NCBI GenBank assembly: GCA_027485165.1
Contig: JAIXRN010000075.1
Coordinates: 1 to 64,000, forward strand
DNA length: 64,000 bases
From: Rubrivivax sp.
GTDB lineage: Bacteria; Pseudomonadota; Gammaproteobacteria; Burkholderiales; Burkholderiaceae_C
Direction of reading: 5' to 3'
The notes under the pieces were generated by a model, which had not been told where the DNA came from, did no database searches, and was given only the letters and a program-made list of their open reading frames with translations. The position numbers and the translations under genes are program-made. Of this stretch, positions 25,720 through 34,943 are shown in pieces (within the stretch, counting starts at the first letter, position 1; each line of letters opens with the position of its first letter).

Positions 25720-26693
25720 GGTGTGCTTGTTGGCAAGGCCTGTGCCAGGGCGCGGAAGGCCTGGGTGTAGACGTCCGGGAACTGGCTGTGCAGTTGGCTG
25801 TGCGTGCCGCCTTGCAGTTCCAGCCATTGCACGCGGCCAGGCGCGGGCTGGGCTTGCAAGGCCACGTCGCGCAGGCGCCGGCCCAGGGTGACGGGCACGG
25901 TCTTGTCGGCCGTGCCGTGCAGCAGCAGTACGGGCGCGTCGACTTTCGGCATGCGGGCCAGGGCGTCGAATTCCAGCGTGGTGATGCTGGCGGCCACGCG
26001 GCCCCAGAAGCCGGCCTCGGCGGCCACGTCGGGCATGCGGCTGAAGCTGCTCTCCACCACCAGCGCACCATAGTCGTGCTGCCACTTCAGCGTGCTAGCC
26101 AGGCGCACGGCCACCGCCCCGCCCATCGAATGGCCGAACACCACGCGCCGCCCGGCCTGCGGCTGGCGGCGCGCCAGTTCAGCCCAGGCGGTGCGGGCGT
26201 CGGCGGCGATGGTTTCCTCATCCGGCACGATGACCGTGCTGTCGCCCCAGCCGCGGTAGTCCACCGCCAGCACGTGGAAGCCGGCGTCGCGGATGGCGTT
26301 GATCTTCGGCAGGTTGGGGTAAAGGCTGCGGAAGGTGCCGTGCAGGTACAGCAGCGCGGGCGCCTTCGGGTCGGGGTGGGGCAGCCACCACAGGGCCAGC
26401 TGGTCGGGCTGGGTGGGCGCGGGGCCGCGCGCACTGGCGATGCGCGTGGGCGGCACGGGCTGCAGCCAACGTTCGTCGCCGGGGCGGAAGATCTCGGCGT
26501 CGGGCGGCGTGCTGGCAGGCCGCCCCGGGCTGGGGCGCAGGGCCAGCTGGCTTTGCTTGGCGTCCAGCCAGGCGCAGCCGCTCAGGCTGGCGACGACCGT
26601 CAAAAGAAGCGCCAGGCGCCAGCCCTGCACCCCCTTGCGCGGGGTGTATCGGTCGTCTGTCTGGGGTTTTGCTGCTGCCACAATCACCGCCAT
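25716..26693 (-). CDS. Alpha/beta-hydrolase lipoprotein
   Basis: 325 aa from the ATG at 26693. An N-terminal hydrophobic stretch ends in a lipobox (VVASLSGC, Cys about 37), so the mature protein should be membrane-anchored. The hydrolase fold follows: LLYLHGTFRS (oxyanion region, about 114-123), VDYRGWGDS, the nucleophile elbow GHSMGG (about 182-187), LLLHGTADKTVP (acid, about 257-268) and a terminal GGTHSQL (His). The gene sits between the transporter ATPase and the divergent gene at 26692, whose start codon shares the same CATG. The substrate may be an ester or amide imported by the transporter; not determinable. Confidence 0.78.
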   Translation of the reverse strand: MAVIVAAAKPQTDDRYTPRKGVQGWRLALLLTVVASLSGCAWLDAKQSQLALRPSPGRPASTPPDAEIFRPGDERWLQPVPPTRIASARGPAPTQPDQLALWWLPHPDPKAPALLYLHGTFRSLYPNLPKINAIRDAGFHVLAVDYRGWGDSTVIVPDEETIAADARTAWAELARRQPQAGRRVVFGHSMGGAVAVRLASTLKWQHDYGALVVESSFSRMPDVAAEAGFWGRVAASITTLEFDALARMPKVDAPVLLLHGTADKTVPVTLGRRLRDVALQAQPAPGRVQWLELQGGTHSQLHSQFPDVYTQAFRALAQALPTSTP

Positions 26694-27243
26694 GTCACGT
26701 TTCCTCACCCAGCCCGGCAGGGCCATTTTTTTGTCCGCCACCCTGCTGCTGCACACCGCGTGTGCCCTGGCCGCTGAAGGCCCCGGCCTGATGCTGCGCA
26801 GCTGGAACGAAGCCACCGACATGGCGGCCTGGAAAGGCGAAGGTTACTGGCGCGCCGCAGTGGCGCCCTTTGCGCCGCACTTCCGCCCGAGCGACGAACA
26901 TCAGAACGTCTACGCCGTGGCCCTGGAACGCCAGCGCCCCGACCGCTGGCTGGCCGGTTTTTCAGCCTTCAGCAATTCGTTCGGCCAGCCCAGCGCCTAT
27001 GCCTACGTGGGCCAGCGCCACACCGGACTGTGGGGCCAGGAACCGCTGTACTTCCAGTGGAGCGCCGGCATCCTGTACGGCTATGTCGGCAAGTACAAGA
27101 ACAAGGTAGCGCTGAACGTGGGCGGCTTCGCGCCCGGCGCGCTGGTGGGGCTGGGTTGGCAATTCAACCGCCATGCTTCGGCCACGGTGCACCTGTTGGG
27201 CGATGCGGCCGTCATGTTCCAGTTCGCCTGGGATTACCGCTAG
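26692..27243 (+). CDS. Exported conserved protein, outer-membrane-like
   Basis: 183 aa. The N-terminus MSRFLTQPGRAIFLSATLLLHTACALA is a signal peptide. The mature part contains EGYWRAAVAPFAPHF, FSNSFGQPSAYAYVGQ and the terminal alternating stretches AGILYGYVGKY and ATVHLLGDAAVMFQFAWDYR, which look like beta strands of a small outer-membrane barrel. I recognise the FSNSFGQPS pattern from uncharacterised exported proteobacterial proteins. It is alone on the plus strand inside a minus-strand operon. The upstream ribosome binding site is weak. Confidence 0.65.
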   Translation: MSRFLTQPGRAIFLSATLLLHTACALAAEGPGLMLRSWNEATDMAAWKGEGYWRAAVAPFAPHFRPSDEHQNVYAVALERQRPDRWLAGFSAFSNSFGQPSAYAYVGQRHTGLWGQEPLYFQWSAGILYGYVGKYKNKVALNVGGFAPGALVGLGWQFNRHASATVHLLGDAAVMFQFAWDYR

Positions 27244-27253
27244 CCCCCGGCTT

Positions 27254-27274
27254 GCTGCCAGGGGCCGTGGCAGC
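27254..27274. terminator. Bidirectional terminator-like hairpin between convergent genes
   Basis: Perfect 7-bp stem GCTGCCA / TGGCAGC with a GGGGCCG loop, lying exactly between the stop of the plus-strand gene (27243) and the stop of the minus-strand binding protein (27275). No strong T-run. Confidence 0.5.
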
Positions 27275-28327
27275 TTACTTCTTCGCAGGCAGGATATTCA
27301 GCTCGGCTTTGGCGGGCAGGTAGGCGTCTGACCACACGGCGGTGGGGTCGACGCGGGTCTTGGTGCCGAAGGCGTCGCTCACCTGTGACGCCATCAGGGC
27401 CAGGCGGCCAGGCACGACGACGCCGAAGCCTTCAGCACGGGCGTCGGGGCTGGCCACCACGGCGTCGATGGCCATGCGCAGACGGCGCTTTTCCAGGGCC
27501 ACGTCGATGATGCCGTCGCGCGCCTTCACGTAGTCGATAGCCGGGTCGGGGTTGGCGATGACTTCCTTCGCGCCCTTGGTGAAGGCCAGCAGGAAAGCCT
27601 TCACGGCCGCCGGGTTGTCCTTCAGCAGCTTGGGGCTGACGATCACGGCGTTGCCGTACAGCTTCACGCCGTGCGCCGGGTAGGGCAGCACGACGATGTC
27701 TTCGGCCTTGATGCCGCGCGCTTCCAGGTTCAGCAGGCTGGTGAAGGAAAAGCCGGTGATGGCTTCGATCTCGCCGCGCACCAGCATGGTTTCGCGCAGC
27801 GGCGGGTCCATGCTGGTCCATTGCACGCCGCTGATGCCGTTGGCCTTGGCGAAGATGGGGAAGGCCTTGCGCCCGGCGTCGAAGCCCGGTGCGCCCAGCT
27901 TCTTGCCGTTCAGGTCTGAAGGCTTGGTGATGCCGCTTTTCTTCAGCGCCAGCACGGCGGCCGGAGTGTTGTTGTAGACCATCATCACCGCCACGGGCTT
28001 GTTCGGCGCGTCGGGGTTGTTGGCGTGGAATTCCATCAGCGCGGCCATGTCGGCAAAGCCGATGTCGTAGGTGCCGCTGGCCACGCGCGTGACGGTGCCG
28101 CCGCTGCCGTTGCCGGCGTCGATGGTCACGTCCAGGCCTGCCGCTTTGTAGTAGCCCTTGGCCTGGCTGGCCAGGAACAGCGCGGCCGGGCCTTCGAAGC
28201 GCCAATCGAGCTGGAACTTGATGGGCGTCTGCGCCTGCGCCAGCGGCGTGCACAGCAGGCTGGCCGCAGCAGCAGCCAGCAAAACAGAACGGCGTGACAG
28301 GGCAGCCAGCAGGCGGGGTGTGGTCAT
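27275..28327 (-). CDS. ABC transporter substrate-binding protein (NMT1/SsuA type)
   Basis: 350 aa. The ATG at 28327 gives a signal peptide with a twin-arginine-like SRRSVLL before a hydrophobic run and an AQA cleavage site (about 33). The mature protein begins IKFQLDWRFEGPAALFLASQAKGYY, the opening of NMT1/THI5-like periplasmic binding proteins, followed by GSGGTVTRVASGTYDIGFAD (about 74-93). This family binds sulfonates, taurine, nitrate or thiamine precursors. It should deliver to the permease and ATPase encoded further along the same strand. Confidence 0.85.
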   Translation of the reverse strand: MTTPRLLAALSRRSVLLAAAAASLLCTPLAQAQTPIKFQLDWRFEGPAALFLASQAKGYYKAAGLDVTIDAGNGSGGTVTRVASGTYDIGFADMAALMEFHANNPDAPNKPVAVMMVYNNTPAAVLALKKSGITKPSDLNGKKLGAPGFDAGRKAFPIFAKANGISGVQWTSMDPPLRETMLVRGEIEAITGFSFTSLLNLEARGIKAEDIVVLPYPAHGVKLYGNAVIVSPKLLKDNPAAVKAFLLAFTKGAKEVIANPDPAIDYVKARDGIIDVALEKRRLRMAIDAVVASPDARAEGFGVVVPGRLALMASQVSDAFGTKTRVDPTAVWSDAYLPAKAELNILPAKK

Positions 28328-28403
28328 GGGGTCAGGGCTTTCAGGTGGGCAGATACGAGGGATCGGGTGACACAACTGCCGCAGAGGCGGGCAAGTTCCG
28401 TGC

Positions 28404-29687
28404 TCAAGGCGCGCGCACCGCGTCGGTGCGCAACAGGTCGAACAAGGTGCGCGCCACCACGCGCGTGGCGCCCAGCAGGTCCGACAGCTGCAGGTGTTCG
28501 TCGGCCCGCTTGGCATTGCTTTCCAGCACGGTGCGGGGGCCGGCGCCGTAGATGACGGCCGGCACGCCGCGCGCGCCGTACAGCCGCACGTCGGTGTACA
28601 GCGGCGTGCCCGACACGGCGATGGCGTGGCCGAACACCTCTTGCCCGTGGCGCTGGATGGCCGCTACCAGCGGCGCGTTGCCTGCCAGCGGCTGCAGTGG
28701 CTGGGCCAGCAGCAGGCGCCGGATGTGCAGCGTGATGCCGGGGTGGCGGGCCACGGCGGCATCAATGAGCGCGCGCACTTCGGCTTCCACTGCGGCCGGG
28801 TCTTCTTCCGGAATCATCCGGCGGTCCAGCTTGATGATCACCTTGCCCGGCACGACATTGGTGTTGCTGCCGCCTTCGATGCGGCCCACGTTCAGGTACG
28901 GGTGGGTGATGCCGGCCACGGCTGAGGTGCGCTGGCGCAGCACCGTGTTGTGGGCGTACAGCGCCGTCAGCAGGGTGGTGGCGGCCTGCAGGGCGTCGAT
29001 GCCGGTTTCCGGGTAGGCCGCATGCGAAGCCAGGCCTTGCAGCGTGACTTCCAGCTGCAGGCAGCCGTTGTGCGCGGTGACGACTTCGTGGCTGAAGCCG
29101 GCGGCAATCAGCAGGTCGGGCTGGGTCAGGCCTTTTTCCAGCAGCCAGCCCGGGCCCAGTTCGCCGCCGAATTCTTCGTCGTAGGTGAAGTGCAGTTCGA
29201 CCTGGCCGCTGAGCGTGGTGCTGGCACCCTGGCCGCCCTGCCCACCTGGCCCATCCCGCCAGGCCTGCAGCGCCCGCAAGGCATAGGTGTAGGTGGCGAA
29301 GTCGCTCTTGCTGACGGCAGCGGCGCGGCCGTAGAGCTTGCCGCCCACCACCGCGCCCGAATAGGGCCCGTGCGTCCAGCCTTCCCCTGGCGGCACCACG
29401 TCGCCATGGGCGTTCAGCGCCACGGTGGGGCCGCCCGTGCCGAAGGCCTGGCGCACGATCAGGTTCGTCACCGACTGCAGGCCATACGACAGCGCCAGTA
29501 CGTCGGGCACCGGGTGTTTTTCAGCCGCCAGGCCCATGGCGGCCAGCAGTTCGGCCGTGCGCTCGGCATGCGGGGCGTTGTGGCCGGGCGGGGTGTCGGT
29601 GGGCACCTGCACCAGGGCCTGCAGGAACTGCACTTCCTCGTCGAAGTGCGCGTCGATCCAGGCGTCCAGCTGCTCGTACGGGGTCAT
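28404..29687 (-). CDS. M20 family metallo-amidohydrolase (ArgE/DapE type)
   Basis: 427 aa. The M20 fold: VALNAHGDVVPPGEGW (metal His and Asp, about 90-105), YDEEFGGELG (Glu pair, about 174-183), a dimerisation domain with LQGLASHAAYPETGIDA and a last metal-site block near the C-terminus. Enzymes of this class remove acyl or carbamoyl groups from amino acids. The ATG overlaps the stop of the uraD-allC fusion, so it is in the same operon. Here it may process a ureido intermediate, for example N-carbamoyl compounds, but this is inference. Confidence 0.82.
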   Translation of the reverse strand: MTPYEQLDAWIDAHFDEEVQFLQALVQVPTDTPPGHNAPHAERTAELLAAMGLAAEKHPVPDVLALSYGLQSVTNLIVRQAFGTGGPTVALNAHGDVVPPGEGWTHGPYSGAVVGGKLYGRAAAVSKSDFATYTYALRALQAWRDGPGGQGGQGASTTLSGQVELHFTYDEEFGGELGPGWLLEKGLTQPDLLIAAGFSHEVVTAHNGCLQLEVTLQGLASHAAYPETGIDALQAATTLLTALYAHNTVLRQRTSAVAGITHPYLNVGRIEGGSNTNVVPGKVIIKLDRRMIPEEDPAAVEAEVRALIDAAVARHPGITLHIRRLLLAQPLQPLAGNAPLVAAIQRHGQEVFGHAIAVSGTPLYTDVRLYGARGVPAVIYGAGPRTVLESNAKRADEHLQLSDLLGATRVVARTLFDLLRTDAVRAP

Positions 29688-31456
29688 AGATTCGTGGCCA
29701 GGTGTTCGAAGGCGGCGACGCAGAGTTCGGCGTCGTCGGCGCTGATGCTTTCCAGCGGGTTGTGGCTGATGCCGGCATTGCCACCACGCACGAACAGCAT
29801 GGCCTGGGGCATCACTTCATGCAGCTTCATCGCGTCGTGCCCGGCGCCGCTGGGCAGCGGGAACACCGGCAGGCCGAGTGCGGCCACGGCAGCGGCCCAG
29901 CGCGCCTGCCAGGCCGGGTGGCTGGGCGCGGCGCTGGCCGCCAGGGTTTGTTCCAGTCGATAAGCCAGGCCACGCCGGGCGCAGATGTCTTGCAGGCCAG
30001 CCAGCACGCTGGCGGCCAGCGCGTCGCGCGCGGCATTGGTGGTGGCGCGCAGGTCCAGGCTGAAGCTGCAGCGGCCGGGTACGACGTTGATGCTGCCGCC
30101 CGGCACATTCAGGATGCCGACCGTGCCCACGCAGTCCGGCATCGCCGAGGCCTGCTGTTCCACCCGCAGCAGCAGTTCGGCCACGGCCGCGGCGGCGTCG
30201 CGCCGCTGGCCCATGGGGGTGGTGCCGGCATGGCTGGCCTGGCCCTGCACTTCGCCCATGTAGCGCAGGCTGCCGTTGATGCTGGTGACCACGCCCAGGG
30301 GCAGGTCCAGCGCGTCCAGCACCGGGCCTTGTTCGATGTGCACTTCGACGAAGCCCAGGTACTGCGCGGGGTCGCGCTGCAGGGCGCGGATACTGTCCAG
30401 CGTGCCGGGCAGGCCGGCGGCCCGCATGGCCTGCTGCATGGGCATGCCGTCGGCGTCGACCTGGTCCAGCCAGGCGGCGTCGAAGCTGCCGGTGAGTGCG
30501 CCCGACCCCAGGAAGGTGGCCTTGTAGCGCTGGCCTTCTTCTTCAGCAAAGGCCACCACCTCGATGCCATGCGCCAGCCGCCGGCCGGCCTGCTTCAGCC
30601 CGGCCACCACGGCCATGGGCACCAGGATGCCCAGGCGGCCGTCGTACTTGCCGCCATTGCGCACGGTGTCGTAATGGCTGCCCGTCAGCAGGCGCGGGGC
30701 TTGCGCGTCAGAGCCGAAGTACACGCCCACGACATTGCCCACGGCGTCGCGCTGCACCTCGTCGAAGCCGGCTTCCTGCATCCACTGCTGTAGCTGTGCG
30801 GCGGTGGCCTGGTGTGCAGCGGTCAGGTAGGTGACGGTGAGCTGGCCCTGTTCGGCATAGCCCGGGTCGCTGTGCGCGGCCAGGGCTTCGGCCCAGTCCC
30901 AGACCTGCTGGCCGCGGTGGGGCACGTGGCCGAACTTGTCGTTCAGGCGGATTTCGGCGATACGGTGGATCTGGCGCAGGGCTTCGGCGAATTCGAAATC
31001 GGGGTGATTGCCTAGCCGGCGCTGGAAGCTGGCGATGATCTGCTGCCGCGTGAGCCCGGTGCCACGCGGGCCGCGCACGGCCAGCAGGAAGGGGAAGCCG
31101 AACGTCGCGTTGTAATCGGTATTCAGCTGCTGCAGGGTGGCGAATTCCTCCGGCGAACAGTCGGTCAGCCCGGCGCGGTTTTGTTCACCGGTGCTTTCCG
31201 CCGTCAGCGCCTGCCGCACCATGGCCTTGCCGGCCAGTTCGGGGTGGGCGCGCACAAGGGCCAGTTGTTCTTCACGGCTGGCCGCGCGCACCACCTCGAC
31301 CAGAGCGCGTTTGATCGCCGGCAGGCTGGCGTAGCCCGCCGCCGGCCGCACAGCATGCGCGCGTTCGGCGATCCACGGCGAATGTTCGTAGACGCCGTCC
31401 AGCAGCGCGGCGAACTCGGCCTTCGATGCGTTGTTCAATTGAGCAAACGTGAGCAT
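29684..31456 (-). CDS. Fusion: OHCU decarboxylase (UraD) + allantoate amidohydrolase (AllC)
   Basis: 590 aa from MLTFAQLNNASKAEF (31456). Residues 1 to about 165 are UraD: YEHSPWIAERA (catalytic His region), LVRAHPELAGKAM, FGFPFLLAVRG and FAEALRQIHRIAEIRL. Residues about 175-590 are an M20 allantoate amidohydrolase: LLTGSHYDTVRNGGKYDGRLG (metal His/Asp), FAEEEGQRY (Glu pair), VEHIEQGPVLD (His) and SHNPLE (His). One chain would thus convert OHCU to allantoin, and allantoate to ureidoglycine; the intermediate allantoinase step is made by PuuE, encoded 19 bp upstream. No stop or frameshift lies between the domains. Confidence 0.9.
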   Translation of the reverse strand: MLTFAQLNNASKAEFAALLDGVYEHSPWIAERAHAVRPAAGYASLPAIKRALVEVVRAASREEQLALVRAHPELAGKAMVRQALTAESTGEQNRAGLTDCSPEEFATLQQLNTDYNATFGFPFLLAVRGPRGTGLTRQQIIASFQRRLGNHPDFEFAEALRQIHRIAEIRLNDKFGHVPHRGQQVWDWAEALAAHSDPGYAEQGQLTVTYLTAAHQATAAQLQQWMQEAGFDEVQRDAVGNVVGVYFGSDAQAPRLLTGSHYDTVRNGGKYDGRLGILVPMAVVAGLKQAGRRLAHGIEVVAFAEEEGQRYKATFLGSGALTGSFDAAWLDQVDADGMPMQQAMRAAGLPGTLDSIRALQRDPAQYLGFVEVHIEQGPVLDALDLPLGVVTSINGSLRYMGEVQGQASHAGTTPMGQRRDAAAAVAELLLRVEQQASAMPDCVGTVGILNVPGGSINVVPGRCSFSLDLRATTNAARDALAASVLAGLQDICARRGLAYRLEQTLAASAAPSHPAWQARWAAAVAALGLPVFPLPSGAGHDAMKLHEVMPQAMLFVRGGNAGISHNPLESISADDAELCVAAFEHLATNL

Positions 31457-31475
31457 GGCCTCAGCCTGTGCAAGT

Positions 31476-32450
31476 TCAGCGCCACATGAAGGCGGTGCTG
31501 GCATCGAAGGGGTGCACGGCGCGCCAGTGTTGGGCAATGTCGATGCGCCGGCACACCCAGACATCGCTGTGGCGGGCGACGTGGTCCATGAAACGCTGCA
31601 GCGAAGCGATGCGCCCGGGCTTGCCCAGCAGCCGGCAGTGCATGCCGATGCTCATCATCTTCGGCCGGTCCAGGCCCTGCGGGTCGCCTTCGGCATAGAG
31701 CGCGTCGAAGCTGTCGCGCAGGTAGGTGTAGAAATGCTCGCCGGTGTTGAAGCCCTGGGCCTGCACGAAGCGCATGTCGTTGGTGTCCAGCGAATACGGC
31801 ACCACCAGGTGCGGAACCGGCGGCGTGCTTTCGTCACCTGTTGCGGTGTGCACCTGCAGCCAGAACGGCAGGTCGTCGCCGTAGTAGTCGCTGTCGTAGG
31901 CGTAGCCACCGGCTTCGGCCACCAGGCGGCGGGTGTTGGGGCTGTCGCGGCCGGTGTACCAGCCTTGCGGCCAGGCGCCGCCAGTCAGTTCCTTCAGCAC
32001 ATGGGTAGCGATGCCGATGTGCTTGCGCTCGGTGGCTTCGGGCATGTGCTGGTGGTGGATCCAGCGCAGGCCGTGGTTGGCGATCTCGTCGCCCCGGGCC
32101 AGGAAGGTCTGCACCAGTTCGGGGTAGCGCTGCAGCGCGCTGGCCACGGCAAAGACGGTGAGTGGCCAGCCACGCGCGTCGAATTCGCGCAGCAAGCGCC
32201 AGATGCCGGCGCGCGAGCCGTATTCGTACATCGACTCCATCGTCATGTGCCGGTTCTCGTAAGCCTGCGCAGTGACGAGTTCGGACAGGAAGGTCTCGCT
32301 GGTGGCGTCGCCATGCAGCGGGTTGTTTTCGCCGCCTTCTTCGTAGTTCAACACGAACTGCACGGCAATGCGGGCGCCGCCAGGCCACTGGGCATGCGGG
32401 GGGTTGCGGCCGTGGCCGCGCAGGTCTCGGGGGTAGGCGCTGTCGCTCAT
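31476..32450 (-). CDS. puuE: PuuE-type allantoinase (polysaccharide deacetylase fold)
   Basis: 324 aa from MSDSAYPRDLRGHGRNPPHAQWPGG. Conserved PuuE segments: VQFVLNYEEGGENNPLHGD (about 31-49), YEYGSRAGIWRLLREF, GDEIANHGLRWI (about 120-131), GWYTGRDSPNTRRLV, SDYYGDDLPFW and SIGMHCRLLGKPGR. The family hydrolyses allantoin to allantoate without the metal-dependent amidohydrolase fold of AllB. First gene of the minus-strand purine operon; 204 bp separate it from the divergent subtilase gene and should contain the promoters. Confidence 0.92.
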   Translation of the reverse strand: MSDSAYPRDLRGHGRNPPHAQWPGGARIAVQFVLNYEEGGENNPLHGDATSETFLSELVTAQAYENRHMTMESMYEYGSRAGIWRLLREFDARGWPLTVFAVASALQRYPELVQTFLARGDEIANHGLRWIHHQHMPEATERKHIGIATHVLKELTGGAWPQGWYTGRDSPNTRRLVAEAGGYAYDSDYYGDDLPFWLQVHTATGDESTPPVPHLVVPYSLDTNDMRFVQAQGFNTGEHFYTYLRDSFDALYAEGDPQGLDRPKMMSIGMHCRLLGKPGRIASLQRFMDHVARHSDVWVCRRIDIAQHWRAVHPFDASTAFMWR

Positions 32451-32654
32451 GCTAGGGGGGCAGGTTCGGGTGGGCGGCCAGCGAAAGTGTATAGAGTGAG
32501 GCGCAAGAACCCGGGACGTCGCCACCCACAGCCTGGACCCGCCTGCACCTGCAGGCCTGCGCATGACCCCATGCGTGCCTGGCCGTAAGGCGGGACAGCG
32601 ACCCCACCGGGCTGCCGACAATGGACGCGGGCCACCGGGCCTGGAGGGGAACGA

Positions 32655-34856
32655 ATGAAGCACCTCGTGCTGGCGGCGCAGGCCATCCTGCTGGCTGCCG
32701 CGCTGCCAGGCTGGGCCGCAGCGCAGGACATCAGCGTGGGCATGGGCATGAGCGCAGGCCTGTCACGCCACAAGCTGTCCGATGATCTGGCCCAGGCCGT
32801 GGCCAGCCCGCTGCGCGGGCAGCAGGCCTGGCTGCGCGAACAACGCGGCGCACGCGAAGTGCAGGTGATCATCACCAGCAACAGCCCCGACCCCGAACTG
32901 CAGGACCTGCGGCGCGCCATCGAACGCAGCGGCGGCCGGGTGCTGGTGCGCTTCGGCGTGCTGCGCGCGCTGACGGCGCAGCTGCCCGCCGCCCGGCTGG
33001 CCGAGATCAGCGCCCACCGCGACGTCGCCCATGTGGCGCCCAACCGCGCCACGCGCAGCAGCAACAGCGTGGTCGAACGCATCAGCGGGGCCATCACGCC
33101 TGAAGTGCGGCCCATCAGCACCAAGCTGGGCTACGTCGGCCTGGACGGCACGGGCGTGGGCATCGCCATCGTCGACAGTGGCGTGGTCGACTTCCACCGC
33201 AGCTTCTGGGACGCCAACAACCGCAGCCGGGTGGTCAAGAGCGTGTCGATGCTGACCACGGCCACTGGCCGCTTCAGCAGCAGCGGCGCCACGTCCTACG
33301 AACCGATGAGCGCTGGGCAGCGCGCCTACGAACAGGCCGTGGACCGCAGCGCCCACCCGCGCAAGGACGGCTACGGGCACGGTAGCTTCGTCGCTTCGCT
33401 GGCTGCAGGCTTTTCGCGCAACGCGTACGCCACCACGCCTGACACCACGGGCGTCGCACCCAACGCCACGATCTATGGCGTGAAGGTGGTGTCCGACACC
33501 GGCACGGGCACCGTCAGCGACGCCATCGAAGGCATCGAATGGGTCATCTACAACGCCCGCGCGCTGAACATCAAGGTGATGAACCTGAGCATCGCCGCGC
33601 GCAGCACCGACAGCTGGAAGGTCGACCCGCTGTGCGCCGCCGCCCGCGCGGCGGTGGCCGCGGGCATCACGGTGGTGGTGTCGGCCGGCAACTACGGCTA
33701 CGACAGCCAGGGCCGCGAGGTCTACGGCACCGTGGGTTCGCCCGGGCACGACCCCAGCGTCATCACCGTCGGGGCCACCAACTTCTGGGGCACCGAAGCG
33801 CGCGGCGACGACACCGTGGCGCGCTTCAGTTCACGCGGGCCCACGCGCGGCGCCTTCATCGACACCCAGGGCCGGCGCGTTCCCGACAACCTTCTGAAGC
33901 CCGACCTGGTGGCCGCCGGCAACCGCGTGCTGGGCGCGGTGGCCTTTGGCGACGGGGCCTGGAACCGCATCGCCAGCACCTACTGGAACGACGTGATCTC
34001 GCCGCTGGGCGTGCCGGTGTTTGGCGACGACGCGGTGATGCAGCTCAGCGGCACGTCGATGGCGGCGCCGCTGGTGGCGGGCACGGCAGCGCTGATGCTG
34101 CAGGCCAACCCGGGGCTGACGCCACCGCTCATCAAGGCCATGCTGCAGTACAGCGCGCAGCCGCTGCCGGGCGCCAGCCTGGTGCAGCAGGGTGCGGGGC
34201 TCTTGAACGTGGCCGGGGCAGTGGCCCTGGCCAAGGCGCTGCGCACCGACATCGGGCCGCTGGTGGACCAGGGCCTGCTGCCCATCGGCAGCAACCTGCT
34301 GGCCCCGGGCAAGCTGCTGCCAGCGCCCAGCAGCAGCATCGGCGGCAGCAGCTTTGGCTGGTCGCGCATGGTGTTTGCCGGCGGCAACCAGGTGCTGACA
34401 GGCCCGGCGCTGTTCCTGAAGCACCAGGAAATCTGGAACCCCCGCCTGACCTGGGCCGGCGGCATCGTGCGCGCCACGTCGCCCGACTACTGGAACGGCA
34501 GCAGCTACCCGGCCTGGACCTACGTGAAGGGCTTTCGCGTGCAGGACTTCAGCAGCTTCAAGCCCGTGGGCCCCGGCGTGCAGGTGGCCACGGCACTGGC
34601 GGGTGGCAGTTCGCTGCTGGGCCGCACGGGTGTGTTCCGGCCCACGGCGCAGCTGGGCAGTTGGCTGAGCAGCGCGCCCACCCTGCTGGGGCCGCTGACC
34701 ATCGCCCAGGGCCTGGTGATGAGCGAAGGGCTGGTGATGAGCGAAGGCCTGGTGATGAGTGAAGGCCTGGTCATGAGCGAAGGGCTGGTGATGAGCGAAG
34801 GCCTGGTGATGAGTGAAGGCCTGGTGATGAGCGAATTCCGTCTGCTGATGGAATGA
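32655..34856 (+). CDS. Secreted S8 serine protease (subtilase) with C-terminal hexapeptide repeats
   Basis: 733 aa. Signal peptide (about 1-23, ending AAAQD), a propeptide-like segment with LRRAIERSGGRVLVRFGVL (about 85-120), then the subtilisin triad Asp174 (IAIVDSGV), His242 (GYGHGSF) and Ser468 (GTSMAAP). After about residue 545 there is a long non-catalytic region. The protein ends with seven perfect copies of GLVMSE (34710-34835) and FRLLME. The repeat unit is 18 bp. Role unknown; by position it separates the two arms of the purine locus but has no metabolic link to it. Confidence 0.9.
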   Translation: MKHLVLAAQAILLAAALPGWAAAQDISVGMGMSAGLSRHKLSDDLAQAVASPLRGQQAWLREQRGAREVQVIITSNSPDPELQDLRRAIERSGGRVLVRFGVLRALTAQLPAARLAEISAHRDVAHVAPNRATRSSNSVVERISGAITPEVRPISTKLGYVGLDGTGVGIAIVDSGVVDFHRSFWDANNRSRVVKSVSMLTTATGRFSSSGATSYEPMSAGQRAYEQAVDRSAHPRKDGYGHGSFVASLAAGFSRNAYATTPDTTGVAPNATIYGVKVVSDTGTGTVSDAIEGIEWVIYNARALNIKVMNLSIAARSTDSWKVDPLCAAARAAVAAGITVVVSAGNYGYDSQGREVYGTVGSPGHDPSVITVGATNFWGTEARGDDTVARFSSRGPTRGAFIDTQGRRVPDNLLKPDLVAAGNRVLGAVAFGDGAWNRIASTYWNDVISPLGVPVFGDDAVMQLSGTSMAAPLVAGTAALMLQANPGLTPPLIKAMLQYSAQPLPGASLVQQGAGLLNVAGAVALAKALRTDIGPLVDQGLLPIGSNLLAPGKLLPAPSSSIGGSSFGWSRMVFAGGNQVLTGPALFLKHQEIWNPRLTWAGGIVRATSPDYWNGSSYPAWTYVKGFRVQDFSSFKPVGPGVQVATALAGGSSLLGRTGVFRPTAQLGSWLSSAPTLLGPLTIAQGLVMSEGLVMSEGLVMSEGLVMSEGLVMSEGLVMSEGLVMSEFRLLME
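34710..34835 (+). repeat. Seven tandem 18-bp repeats encoding GLVMSE
   Basis: Seven in-frame copies, differing only at third positions or single bases (for example GGCCTGGTGATGAGCGAA and GGGCTGGTGATGAGCGAA). They make the last repeats of the subtilase and should vary in number through slippage. Confidence 0.95.
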
Positions 34857-34943
34857 CCGCCAGCCCCTGACCCCGCCCCCGGGTGTGAAAGCTGCTAGCG
34901 TGCCGGGCATTGCACATCGCCGGCATGCGTGCCAACACCGCCC

